A stretch of 46,684 nucleotides of DNA from a virus, in IMG/VR virus record IMGVR_UViG_3300043219_000162, positions 1 through 46,684 of that record; one strand, written 5' to 3'. Below are positions 29,077 through 36,410 of the stretch, piece by piece. The notes beneath the pieces were generated by a model. The model did not search any database. It was not told where the DNA came from and saw only the letters and a program-made list of their open reading frames with translations. A program made the position numbers and the translations under genes. Numbering within the stretch: the first letter of the stretch is position 1; every line of letters starts with the position of its first letter.

Positions 29077-30120
29077 TCAGTTGATGACCTCTCCACTGCC
29101 CTTGGGTAGCATCTCCGGATTGATACCGAGACTCCCGCCCTCATTGACAATTTGCTCAATGAGGCAAAGCATGGTTGCCCCTTCCTCAATGCTCATTTGA
29201 TTCTGTACTTCCTCCTTGGCTCTCAGGAGGAACTTCTTCTTGAGATCCTCGGCAACAAGGTCTGAGTCAGGTCTCCTAGAAATTTCCTCCCCCCATCTCT
29301 CGGGAGCAAACTTGGAGAGGAGCCAACGGACATCCATTCCAAACTTGATGCCGTTCATGAGCAGTCCCAAGAGCCGGTACTCCCGCCACTCAGAGGCAGT
29401 GATGAAGGAGCGGACCATTGCTCCACAAATACTATCCGGATTTTCTGCGCCGTCAAGGAACCACTTCCGGGCCATGCCGGGATCAATCCCGAGCATTGCC
29501 AAAGCTCCGTCCGGAGGCTTGCCATGTTCAATGACTTTGCAGGCAGTCCGGATGAGAGCCTCTGATGGTTCGGAGTCCCGATCAATCGGACCCTTGAGAT
29601 GGAGAGCCACATAATCAAACTTATCGGGGACAATGAGAGAGTCCATGTCCTGAAAGAAATAGACTCCGGAGATGAGATCTTTCTCACTGCGAACAACCCC
29701 ATGAGGTTCAATCATCGGGTAATTGTTGGAGAGAAGATCTCCGGGTTTCTTAGCAGCGGACTTGGAAGACTTCCTCCTCCTCACTGCTTTCTTTGCGGGA
29801 GGTTTGGTTGCTGCTTTCTTTGCGGGAGGTTTGGTTGGTGGTTTCTTTGCGGGAGGTTTGGTTGGTGGTTTCCTTGTGGGCTTCTTGAAGGCAGGCTTTC
29901 GTTTACCTCTGGCAGAACTGGAAACAGGTTTGCCCATCCTCTTCTGTGCCGTCTTCTTGGCAACTGGTTTCTTTGCAACCGCCTTCTTTGGTGATGCTTT
30001 CTTGGCAACCCGTTTCCCCCGCTTCTTTGGTGGGACAGTTGCAGTCCCCTTGGGAGCAATTCTCTTGACAGGCTTCCTGCCTTTGGTGGTCGCGGTTCTT
30101 TTCCTTGCCGTGGTTGCCAT
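29077..30120 (-). CDS. Small-terminase-like protein with histone H1-like N-terminal tail
   Basis: 347 residues. Residues 1 to about 130 are Lys/Ala/Pro-rich like histone H1 tails, with a nine-residue KPPTKPPAK unit in three copies. From about 135 on is a globular domain: 'SEALIRTACKVIEHG', a helix-turn-helix-like 'ALAMLGIDPGMARKWFLDGAE', 'SEWREYRLLGLLMNGIKFGMDVRWLLSKFAPERWG'-type helices (key residues W, D, W and the ending PERWG). That ending and the HTH resemble phage small terminase-like DNA-binding proteins. It could bind the packaging site or condense DNA. It lies 16 kb from the large terminase, which is unusual. No ribosome site; overlaps the previous frame. Confidence 0.72.
   Translation of the reverse strand: MATTARKRTATTKGRKPVKRIAPKGTATVPPKKRGKRVAKKASPKKAVAKKPVAKKTAQKRMGKPVSSSARGKRKPAFKKPTRKPPTKPPAKKPPTKPPAKKAATKPPAKKAVRRRKSSKSAAKKPGDLLSNNYPMIEPHGVVRSEKDLISGVYFFQDMDSLIVPDKFDYVALHLKGPIDRDSEPSEALIRTACKVIEHGKPPDGALAMLGIDPGMARKWFLDGAENPDSICGAMVRSFITASEWREYRLLGLLMNGIKFGMDVRWLLSKFAPERWGEEISRRPDSDLVAEDLKKKFLLRAKEEVQNQMSIEEGATMLCLIEQIVNEGGSLGINPEMLPKGSGEVIN
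29786..29872 (-). repeat. 27-bp tandem repeat, three copies
   Basis: The unit TTTGCGGGAGGTTTGGTTG (19 nt of 27) recurs with starts near 29792, 29819 and 29846. It encodes the KPPTKPPAK units of the H1-like tail. Such repeats can change copy number by slippage. Confidence 0.8.
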
Positions 30121-30352
30121 GATGATTTAATTGGGATCTTAGCATGGAAACGGCTCTCAAGAAAAGCTCCGGAGGAAATTCAGCATAGATGGCAACCCCG
30201 CCTTGGGGAGTGGTAAAGGAGCAAAATACCCGTCCATCCGTGACTCCGAGAGTCATACCGCCATTAGGGAGAGGGACAACCCGGCAGTCTTTCTTGAGTT
30301 GTCGGAGGTAAGCATCTCCATCATTGGCAAGACACAAGGCAGAATGAGTCAT
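29903..30352 (-). CDS. Unknown protein whose end overlaps the H1-like tail frame
   Basis: 149 residues from ATG 30352 behind GGGGA. Residues 1-75 look like a real domain ('DAYLRQLKKDCRVVPLPNGG', 'GRVFCSFTTPQGGVAIYAEF', 'LRAVSMLR'). The last 70 residues read the lysine-rich start of the next gene in another frame and become Gln/Glu/Cys-rich. The 218-nt overlap is long for this genome. Either the tail is translated as such, or a frameshift links the two proteins, or the true end is a sequencing/annotation question. Confidence 0.55.
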   Translation of the reverse strand: MTHSALCLANDGDAYLRQLKKDCRVVPLPNGGMTLGVTDGRVFCSFTTPQGGVAIYAEFPPELFLRAVSMLRSQLNHHGNHGKEKNRDHQRQEACQENCSQGDCNCPTKEAGETGCQESITKEGGCKETSCQEDGTEEDGQTCFQFCQR

Positions 30353-30374
30353 GAGCTTAGTCCCCAAAAGGGGA

Positions 30375-30408
30375 AATAGGAGGCTTACCTCCTATTAGTG
30401 ATTATCGG
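30375..30408 (-). promoter_or_regulatory. Class 2 element followed by a 9-bp hairpin
   Basis: GAGCCGATAATCAC (core 30401-30408) is followed by AATAGGAGG-TAAG-CCTCCTATT (30375-30396), a 9-bp perfect hairpin that includes an AGGAGG. A TCCCCTTTTGGGGA hairpin follows. The leader of the 30352 gene is thus structured and may hide its ribosome site. Confidence 0.5.
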
Positions 30409-30434
30409 CTCTGGGGAAGGTCTCTGGAAAAATC

Positions 30435-30941
30435 CTATCCCCCCATTCCCCCAGAGGATTCATATGCTTGTTGCTTGAGATACGCCAAGTATTCTTTGTC
30501 CGCCTCTGCCACTGCCTCCCAGAATTCCTCCTCCGTCTTGTGGAAGAATATCAGGGTTGGTTGAAGCTTCTTGATGAACTCCAGAGAGACTCTCTCCTTA
30601 GTCAACCCCATTGCATACCCAACGGCATTAGTCCATGGGTACCTTCCGGCAATCAGACACTCCCGGCAGAATGCACAGGACATTGGACCAAGGGCATTGC
30701 AAACACCAACAGACTCATTCTCATTGCAAACCTCACAGATGATCGGTTTCTCTTCGATGCTCACTTGTTCCTCCTTTCGATTGGAAGAGACCCATGAAAC
30801 TAAAATTTTGAAGTCTCCTTTACATCCCTTTGGACAACCCGGCTCATGGTCTGCAAGGATAAGACCAACATCCTCCTCCTCAACCATGTCCGCTTCAAAA
30901 TCATAGCCGCATTCTTCACAACGGCATTTTGCTTTGTACAT
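30435..30941 (-). CDS. Cys-rich protein with probable zinc ribbons
   Basis: 168 residues. Three Cys clusters: 'CRCEECGYDFEAD' with 'CPKGC' (residues about 7-41), 'CEVCNENESVGVCNALGPMSCAFCREC' (about 70-97). Two metal sites are likely. The C-terminal third is helical. ATG 30941 has GGAGGA 4 nt upstream. Function unknown. Confidence 0.72.
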   Translation of the reverse strand: MYKAKCRCEECGYDFEADMVEEEDVGLILADHEPGCPKGCKGDFKILVSWVSSNRKEEQVSIEEKPIICEVCNENESVGVCNALGPMSCAFCRECLIAGRYPWTNAVGYAMGLTKERVSLEFIKKLQPTLIFFHKTEEEFWEAVAEADKEYLAYLKQQAYESSGGMGG

Positions 30942-31296
30942 CACTTCCTCCTCTCTTGTCTATTGGAATTCCAGTTGCCATGCTCAAGCAAGATCTGCAA
31001 AACCCAACCACTGCAAGGAGGTTGGGGTCCGCCGTTGAAAGAGTAAAGCAATCCGGATCTTTTTCCGGCATGTCTTGCAGGTACGGACACGTCCCATACA
31101 AATGAGCCGGACCCAACCGGGTTCCGGTCTGTTTGCCGGAGGCAGTCCGAATCCTAGTAACTCGCACCAATGCAGTTTGGGTTCCTGCCAAGAGTGGTGT
31201 TTGTTGCTCCTCAGGAGCCGTCTGAGGAGCTTTCTCCAGTTCCAGAGGGGTTTCCATCCCCGGAAAGGGAAGAGAGGCTTGTACCGGCTCCCTCAT
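30916..31296 (-). CDS. Unknown protein with Cys4 site
   Basis: 126 residues from ATG 31296, which overlaps the upstream stop as ATGA. Pro/Gln/Thr-rich first half; second half with C-x14-C and 'CRSC' spaced for one metal ('TCPYLQDMPEKDPDCF' and 'VGFCRSC'). Overlaps the next gene by 26 nt. Function unknown. Confidence 0.62.
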   Translation of the reverse strand: MREPVQASLPFPGMETPLELEKAPQTAPEEQQTPLLAGTQTALVRVTRIRTASGKQTGTRLGPAHLYGTCPYLQDMPEKDPDCFTLSTADPNLLAVVGFCRSCLSMATGIPIDKRGGSDVQSKMPL

Positions 31297-31595
31297 CCCT
31301 CTGAGCCCAAGTCCCGGTTGAGCTTGGCAACCTCTGCATCTGTGAGCTTGCCCTCCATCCGTCGTTGGACTCGATTCCAAACCTCCGTTGCCCAAGCGGG
31401 ATCTCTCGTCCGCAGTTCCTCTTTGAACATGTCCGCCAAAGCTTCCTGCATTTCCATGACCCCTGCCCGGACATTCTGACAGGTTTTATAGAGGTTGTTG
31501 TTGTTGACTCTCAATGCAGCGGACATTGTTCCGGCCAACATGCAACGAAGGGAATAGAAGAGAAGGTACCAACACATCAAAGTTATTTTGTCCAT
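31293..31595 (-). CDS. Unknown protein with hydrophobic N-terminus
   Basis: 100 residues. Residues 3-25 are hydrophobic and may be a membrane anchor ('ITLMCWYLLFYSLRCMLAG'); the rest is helical and charged. ATG 31595 lies 7 nt after a class 2 element that itself follows a terminator, so it heads an operon with leaderless mRNA. Function unknown. Confidence 0.68.
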   Translation of the reverse strand: MDKITLMCWYLLFYSLRCMLAGTMSAALRVNNNNLYKTCQNVRAGVMEMQEALADMFKEELRTRDPAWATEVWNRVQRRMEGKLTDAEVAKLNRDLGSEG

Positions 31596-31600
31596 GTCTC

Positions 31601-31611
31601 AGATGATACGG
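31601..31611 (-). promoter_or_regulatory. Class 2 promoter-like element CCGTATCATCT
   Basis: Terminator T-run, then CCGTATCATCTGAGACATG. This is one of the clearest terminator-then-element cases in the window. Confidence 0.6.
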
Positions 31612-31640
31612 AAAAAGGGCAGGAGCCAAAGCCCCCGCCC
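31612..31640 (-). terminator. Strong rho-independent terminator
   Basis: A 10-bp GC-rich stem (31617-31626 with 31631-31640, two G-T pairs) with a 4-nt loop is followed by TTTTT on the minus strand. It ends the transcript of the 31676 gene. Confidence 0.88.
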
Positions 31641-31675
31641 TCAGTCCAGCATTGCACTCACTTACAACTAATGAC

Positions 31676-32062
31676 CTATTTGGATGTTCCTCCTTTCTTC
31701 CGGGATGCCCGCTTGGTTGCGGACTTCTTTGGTGAAACCTTCTTGGGCATTGGAGGAGGAGTCTCTTCCTTGGAAGGGGCTTCCTCTTCCCTTCTCATGA
31801 CTGCCGCATCAGGGGACTCCCGCAACTCCTTGAGGAAGTTTGGAATTTCCTCCTCTTCCGGGTCTGTGGTCTTCACTGCCGGAGGAATTTCTTCCGGACC
31901 TTTGAGGCTGTGCTCCCGGCACCATTCCCCCTCATCAATCTCCGGCCAAAAGCCCCTTGGGCAATCTCTGGCAATCACTCCGGGCAAGCTTGCCCGACAC
32001 GTCCCGGCAGACCCTTCCGTCCGCCTCCATGCGTCACAGTTCCCACAACACTCTTTATCCAT
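31676..32062 (-). CDS. Cys-rich protein with lysine-rich C-terminal tail
   Basis: 128 residues. N-terminal metal site: 'CCGNCDAWRR', 'GTCRASLPG', 'DCPRGFWPEIDEGEWC'. An acidic middle leads to a basic tail 'PKKVSPKKSATKRASRKKGG' like histone H1 tails. Function unknown; the tail suggests nucleic-acid binding. ATG 32062 follows AAAGGGAG. Confidence 0.72.
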   Translation of the reverse strand: MDKECCGNCDAWRRTEGSAGTCRASLPGVIARDCPRGFWPEIDEGEWCREHSLKGPEEIPPAVKTTDPEEEEIPNFLKELRESPDAAVMRREEEAPSKEETPPPMPKKVSPKKSATKRASRKKGGTSK

Positions 32063-32213
32063 GTCTCCCTTTCAATTCTTCAAGTAACGATAGGGCTTCT
32101 TGATGCCTCTCTCTCTCAGCCTTTCTGGCAGACTTCTTCCCGAGTAGGAACCCAAGTCCAAGCATCCCCCAAAGGAGGAGGAATCCAATTCCCGCAACTT
32201 CAAAAGTTGACAT
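32055..32213 (-). CDS. 52-residue membrane protein
   Basis: Starts MSTFEVAGIGFLLLWGMLG behind GAGGAGA. One membrane segment (residues 5-25) and a charged C-terminal helix 'KKSARKAERERHQEALSLLE'. Overlaps both neighbours by a few bases. Spanin-, holin- or anchor-like, but not assignable. Confidence 0.65.
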   Translation of the reverse strand: MSTFEVAGIGFLLLWGMLGLGFLLGKKSARKAERERHQEALSLLEELKGRHG

Positions 32214-32481
32214 CATTCTCCTCGATTTCAATTCGTCTTGCCGGATCATCAAGAGGAATTATCCGTCCCTTGTTCTCCCACTTCTGCCGTCTGCTGTCCT
32301 TCCACTCTTCCCGTGCAAACTTGAGACCTTCTAAGACATTGGAGGAATGGCCAAAGGAGAAGATGTTGATGTAGTTCACAGGCTCACACCCGTCCCCATA
32401 CCGGATAGAAAAATTTGTATAGCTGGCAGAGAGGAAAAATGCTGTCTGCCAATTCCCGGCAGTCCATTCCATTTGCATCAT
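32200..32481 (-). CDS. Unknown small protein
   Basis: 93 residues, starts MMQMEWTAGNWQTAFF. Single-domain, strand-rich ('AFFLSASYTNFSIRYGDGCE'). The start overlaps the upstream stop as TGATG. Function unknown. Confidence 0.66.
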   Translation of the reverse strand: MMQMEWTAGNWQTAFFLSASYTNFSIRYGDGCEPVNYINIFSFGHSSNVLEGLKFAREEWKDSRRQKWENKGRIIPLDDPARRIEIEENDVNF

Positions 32482-32699
32482 CAGTCCGGCATCTTCTGAT
32501 TGGGATGGTCGCGCATCCGGAGAGCAACCTCAAAAGCTTCTTGGAGTCGCCCGTTGGTCATTGCTGTATTGTGAAGGTTGCTCTTGATCCATTCGAGCAC
32601 AGCAACCGGAGCGGTCACGTCCTGCGCTCTCAAGACAAAGATCTCTTCATCATCCGGGATCTTGTGAAGCGTCATGGACGTTGCTTTAGTGTTTGGCAT
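32481..32699 (-). CDS. Unknown small protein
   Basis: 72 residues, 'TLHKIPDDEEIFVLRAQDVTAPVAVLEWI' core, suggesting one strand and helices. Overlaps the stop of the Tat-signal gene as TAATG. Function unknown. Confidence 0.68.
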   Translation of the reverse strand: MPNTKATSMTLHKIPDDEEIFVLRAQDVTAPVAVLEWIKSNLHNTAMTNGRLQEAFEVALRMRDHPNQKMPD

Positions 32700-33085
32700 T
32701 ATTCCTCCTTTCCTTCCATCTCGGGATACTCATTGGCGTCAACCAAGTCCCGGCAGATAGCTTCAACAAATTTGTCCGGCTCCTCATGAGTGGATATGTC
32801 GATTGGCTCATGAGGCAGAACCCGTTGGATAGTGACCCCTCCCGAGAGGACCATGAACTTAGCATTGAACTCTGCTTGCAATGGTTTCAAGTCCTCCTGT
32901 ATTGAGTGCAAGTCCCCCATGGAAAGCTCCTCCGGCACAGTGAGAGCGAAGAGGTACTTATACCCATCCGCCCGTTGTTCTGCCGGACCTTGTTCGTTGG
33001 ACTTCGGGAGGTTCTTCTTGGTGGTTGCCACTGCTGGAACCGCTGCCAGAACCATCATCTGCTTTAGTAGGTCTCTTCGCTCCAT
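32699..33085 (-). CDS. Protein with twin-arginine-like signal peptide
   Basis: 128 residues. The N-terminus MERRDLLKQMMVLAAVPAVA fits a Tat signal (RR-x-[FL]-L-K, weakly hydrophobic core, A-x-A). The mature part has 'GYKYLFALTVPEEL' and 'FNAKFMVLSGGV' strands. A clear AAAGGAG lies 4 nt before the ATG although it sits inside the previous gene's frame (128-nt overlap). If exported, it would be folded before export, rare for a phage protein. Function unknown. Confidence 0.66.
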   Translation of the reverse strand: MERRDLLKQMMVLAAVPAVATTKKNLPKSNEQGPAEQRADGYKYLFALTVPEELSMGDLHSIQEDLKPLQAEFNAKFMVLSGGVTIQRVLPHEPIDISTHEEPDKFVEAICRDLVDANEYPEMEGKEE

Positions 33086-33416
33086 GCTTCTCCTTTAGTT
33101 CCTCCTCCGGGATGTCCCCAACCTTGCGGATGAGGGACTGAGGATCGGTCAAGATATCCAAGACTGAGGGAGCCCCATCCTTGAAGTCCGTTGTGACAAT
33201 GAGAGGTTGGAGAGGATGCCCTCCTGTGAGGACTCCAACATAGATGTCCGCCCCAAGAGAGATCCGCTCCCGCTCCTCTTGAGTTGGCTCCCAACGGCTC
33301 ACGAGCAATCCGCCTTTGCCGATCAAGACAGGGAGGGTCTTGTATTCCTCCTGCTCCTTGGCAATGCTCTTCTCGAATTTTTCCATTCCGGCAATTACCG
33401 GGCTCTTAGGTTCCAT
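32958..33416 (-). CDS. Unknown protein with Gly/Ser-rich C-terminus
   Basis: 152 residues from ATG 33416, 6 nt after a CCGTATAATC element and inside the end of the SLOG gene. 'EQEEYKTLPVLIGKGGLLVSRW', 'ISLGADIYVGVLTGGHPL' strands and helices, then a low-complexity 'DDGSGSGSSSGNHQEEPPE' tail that overlaps the Tat-signal gene in another frame. Function unknown. Confidence 0.68.
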   Translation of the reverse strand: MEPKSPVIAGMEKFEKSIAKEQEEYKTLPVLIGKGGLLVSRWEPTQEERERISLGADIYVGVLTGGHPLQPLIVTTDFKDGAPSVLDILTDPQSLIRKVGDIPEEELKEKHGAKRPTKADDGSGSGSSSGNHQEEPPEVQRTRSGRTTGGWV

Positions 33417-33787
33417 GGTTGGATTATACGGGAGGAGGTAGCAATGTTGATGTACACCTTGAGACCAAGTTGAGTGGCAAGCTCTATCATTGAAAAGGTT
33501 CCGGATGATTTGCCATCCCATGCAAAGCAGGCTCCGTCCGCATAGAGTGCCATCCGTTTGTTGCGGATGAGTCCGGCTCTCTTGCCGTCTCTGTCCCAGT
33601 TGGCGGGGAAGTTCCGGACAGGTATCCCCCGCCCCTTGGCAATCTGCCTGCCCATGATGTCAACCCCTTGAGCGCAACCGCAGACAACCTCTGTGATGAG
33701 TCCGTATTGGTCCTCGAAAGACTTCCAAGACTCCAACACGAAACATGCACTCTTGATGATCCGGCTCCCTGCAATGATGACTTTCAT
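33395..33787 (-). CDS. SLOG / YspA-like (DUF2493) nucleotide-binding protein
   Basis: 130 residues from ATG 33787, which overlaps the upstream stop as ATGA. Rossmann-like SLOG pattern: 'MKVIIAGSR', 'VVCGCAQGVD', 'FPANWDRDGKRAGLIRNKRMA', 'AFAWDG' (here 'CFAWDGKSSGT') and 'MIELATQLGL'. SLOG proteins bind nucleotides or their derivatives, and some sense signals in phage-defence conflicts. Role in this phage is unknown. The upstream partner is a small membrane protein. Confidence 0.85.
   Translation of the reverse strand: MKVIIAGSRIIKSACFVLESWKSFEDQYGLITEVVCGCAQGVDIMGRQIAKGRGIPVRNFPANWDRDGKRAGLIRNKRMALYADGACFAWDGKSSGTFSMIELATQLGLKVYINIATSSRIIQPWNLRAR
33422..33431 (-). promoter_or_regulatory. Class 2 promoter-like element CCGTATAATC
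   Basis: CTCCCGTATAATCCAACCATG: a perfect TATAAT ends 6 nt before the 33416 ATG, within the coding sequence of the SLOG gene. Confidence 0.5.
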
Positions 33788-33957
33788 GGGGAAGACTTGA
33801 AACAGAATTTGGCGAGATCCTCGGCAACTTGCATGATGACAAACCATCCGAGAACAACAACCCAAAGAGCAATTACCTTGTCCCGAGAAGACAAGACCCG
33901 GAGAAGATAGAAAATGGACACGCCCACAAAAACCCCGATCAAAAGAAACTCTCCCAT
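33784..33957 (-). CDS. 57-residue two-helix membrane protein, holin-like
   Basis: ATG 33957 behind TAGGAGGA. Two hydrophobic segments (residues 3-21 'EFLLIGVFVGVSIFYLL' and 29-45 'IALWVVVLGWFVIMQV') around a short basic loop, then a short polar tail. Size and topology fit a small class II holin. It is not next to the endolysin but is coupled to the SLOG gene by ATGA, so a membrane-effector role with SLOG is an alternative. Confidence 0.7.
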   Translation of the reverse strand: MGEFLLIGVFVGVSIFYLLRVLSSRDKVIALWVVVLGWFVIMQVAEDLAKFCFKSSP

Positions 33958-33966
33958 AAATTCCTC

Positions 33967-36402
33967 CTATGATGCTCCTCTTGGTTTACTGGTACCGCAA
34001 GAGCCACAAGCAGTCTTGGTTTTGGAGTAGTTCCGGGCATGGCAGGATGGACACTCCCAATGCTGAGCAGAGCAGTTGGGACAAAGAGAAGTCTTCCCCG
34101 GCACTGTCTGGAGACACTGGGAGCAAACATAGTCCGCCCCGGAGGGATGCCGGAACATGGTCCTCTTTGGATAAGCACTTGGACCAAATACGTCTTGGAA
34201 GTTTGGGGAGGAACTCATCCTCCCGGTCACTGTTCCAACAGGAGAAGAAGGAGGAACTTTCCAATCATCATCATCAATGTAGTCCCCATCCTCCCCAACA
34301 TCAGCCGTGTTGTTGATGAAGTTCCGGGAGTTGTCTGCAAGGTTGTAATGGCAGACCGTGCAAGTCTGCTCTTTGACTCCCTCAAGATAGCCGCAAGATT
34401 CACACTTCTGGACTCCGCAGTCTCCGCACTGATTGAATGCTCCGGGGATTCTGAGACCACAGGAGCAAGTCCACTCCCCTTTGTACTTGAGCCGGACTGC
34501 GTTCCTCTGTGTTCCGCAACCCAAACAACCCGCAAGATGGAGACCTAGACCGCTCCCACAGTGGAGACACTGCCAAGAATTCCCCACAAGGTTCCTCCCG
34601 CAATTGTTGCAGGAGCCTTGAGTGCCGGAGCAGTTGGTATTGCAGTCCGGACATGTCCAATAGTTCTTTCTGGAAGAACAGTTGACGCACTTGAAAACGT
34701 TGTAAGGGTTGTGAGTCTCTCCGCAAGCTCCACAAGTCCACACATCTGAGGAAGGAGGTCTTATCTTATTGCACTTGCAGTTTATGCAGAAACGGGAGGT
34801 ATCTGCATTGGCCTGTCCACAGTCCGGGCAATTCCAAGTAACCTCATCCGGAGGAGTTGCAGGAGGAGGAGAAGGGAGAGGGGTTGGCTCAACCCAATCC
34901 GGATCTTTTCTGTGTTGGTTGCAACGGAAATCAGAGGAGACCCTGAGGTATGCTGTCTCTCCGTCCGCAAGGAGAGGAAGATGGAGGGAGGCAAAAAGTT
35001 CCTCCCCCAAGTGTTCTGCCCAACTAGCAAGGGATAAGCCGCCGCAAATGCCAACCCGCTCCCCCTCAGCATCCTGAAGAGGCTTGAAGAACTCGCAAGA
35101 GTCACATGTACCTTCAAAAGTCTTGAGCCGGTCTTTAAGATCGGTAGTGTGACCCTCCAACGCCTTTCTCATGTCCTTGAGGAGTTGGAGTTCATGAGCC
35201 AACTTGGAGTTGGCTTCTGCTTGGAAGATTAAGAACTCCTGCTTGAGACCGCTGTACCTTTGCTCCCAAGAGCCGGTAGTCTTCTCAATCCCGGCAAAAG
35301 TCTGAGCCGCTGCAATGTCCTCCTGAATCTTCTTCATAGCAACATCAAACTCTTGCGTTGCCATTGCTGCCTTGACTGCATCCGCTCCGAGAGTTCCAAG
35401 AGCCGTGGAAATCGACAACCCAAGCTGCTTGCTGATGGTCTTGATCTTCTGCCGGAAGTCATTCATCCCCTTGACGTTGATGGTCAAATCGGGCATCTTC
35501 GGCACATTGGGGCTTCTTCGCTTGGGGATGTCCTCTGCCATAGATCTATTATCCTCCTCCTCCCCTTCAGATGCAAGAGGCAATCCAAGACCATCACTGT
35601 GCTTCTCCACAAGGGCAGCTTCAAAAGGCATGATTGATCCGTCCGTCTTCTTCAGGTAGCCAATAGAAATGGACTTATCAAAGCCCAAGTCCATGGCTCT
35701 GGAGAGCTTGGTCTTTTGGATGTCCGTCATGGTGGCAGGATCAAATTCCAATTCAACCTCATGAAGAGCGGAGTTGACATCAACAACCGCCTTCACTGTT
35801 GCCTGTCCATCCGGGTCCGGGCCTTGCAGGTAGGTACTCTTAGGCCAATCAGAAGTTTCTCCGGGAGTGACCATGGTGATACTTTTCAGTTTCCCGATAG
35901 GAACCCCATTCAAGGTCACCGGCAAATCTTGCTTGGGAGGAAGTTTAACAATGGGATGAACCCCATCAGAGGTTGTTGTGTAGCCGAACTCTGCCGCCTC
36001 AAGCTCTTCCGTGGTCCATTCCCCGGAGAGAGGATCTCCAACATAACCCGCAATCTCCGGCATCTCCCCCGTCTCTTGGTACGTTCTGGAAATGAGCTTG
36101 TCAACCTCCTCCTGAGTGAATGGTTGGAGGAAGGATTTCTTGTTGAGAGGTTTGGGAGGTTTGGGAGGTTCAGATAAGTCAACAAAATTGTTGATGTGTC
36201 CATGGAAGAATGAGTTTGGATGCAGAGTGTCAAGGTCATCCACTGAAATCCTGTTCCTCCTGAGTGAGCCGATAAGACCATGGAACTCCGTATTGGTCAT
36301 CTCGGTACCATCGGGCAGATAGACCTTCTTGGGAGATGGAGGAGGAGTGGTTGCCCCTCCTGCTATCTTCTCCCATGCAATCCACTCAGGAGGAAAGCTC
36401 AT
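33967..36402 (-). CDS. Large multi-zinc-ribbon protein
   Basis: 811 residues. Residues 1 to about 290: Pro-rich start, helix, and a beta domain ('LPVTLNGVPIGKLKSITMVTPG'). About 295-430: helical, probably coiled coil ('LAHELQLLKDMRKALEGHTTD'). About 435-500: a Cys site 'CDSCEFFKP...GICGG...FRCNQH'. About 520-700 and 755-811: eight C-x2-C...C-x2-C ribbons, several starting with W-x-C (WNCPDC, WTCGAC, YWTCPDC, WQCLHC, WECPSC), like tandem RanBP2-type fingers. One ribbon has C-x-C (WTCSC). Such arrays bind RNA or proteins in cellular organisms. Function in the phage is unknown. Confidence 0.8.
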   Translation of the reverse strand: MSFPPEWIAWEKIAGGATTPPPSPKKVYLPDGTEMTNTEFHGLIGSLRRNRISVDDLDTLHPNSFFHGHINNFVDLSEPPKPPKPLNKKSFLQPFTQEEVDKLISRTYQETGEMPEIAGYVGDPLSGEWTTEELEAAEFGYTTTSDGVHPIVKLPPKQDLPVTLNGVPIGKLKSITMVTPGETSDWPKSTYLQGPDPDGQATVKAVVDVNSALHEVELEFDPATMTDIQKTKLSRAMDLGFDKSISIGYLKKTDGSIMPFEAALVEKHSDGLGLPLASEGEEEDNRSMAEDIPKRRSPNVPKMPDLTINVKGMNDFRQKIKTISKQLGLSISTALGTLGADAVKAAMATQEFDVAMKKIQEDIAAAQTFAGIEKTTGSWEQRYSGLKQEFLIFQAEANSKLAHELQLLKDMRKALEGHTTDLKDRLKTFEGTCDSCEFFKPLQDAEGERVGICGGLSLASWAEHLGEELFASLHLPLLADGETAYLRVSSDFRCNQHRKDPDWVEPTPLPSPPPATPPDEVTWNCPDCGQANADTSRFCINCKCNKIRPPSSDVWTCGACGETHNPYNVFKCVNCSSRKNYWTCPDCNTNCSGTQGSCNNCGRNLVGNSWQCLHCGSGLGLHLAGCLGCGTQRNAVRLKYKGEWTCSCGLRIPGAFNQCGDCGVQKCESCGYLEGVKEQTCTVCHYNLADNSRNFINNTADVGEDGDYIDDDDWKVPPSSPVGTVTGRMSSSPNFQDVFGPSAYPKRTMFRHPSGADYVCSQCLQTVPGKTSLCPNCSAQHWECPSCHARNYSKTKTACGSCGTSKPRGAS

Positions 36403-36410
36403 TGCTTCTA

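Noticed and set aside
29786-29872. Tandem 27-bp repeats considered as a CRISPR-like array
   Set aside because: There are no spacers, the period is a multiple of three, and the repeat is in frame within a lysine-rich tail.
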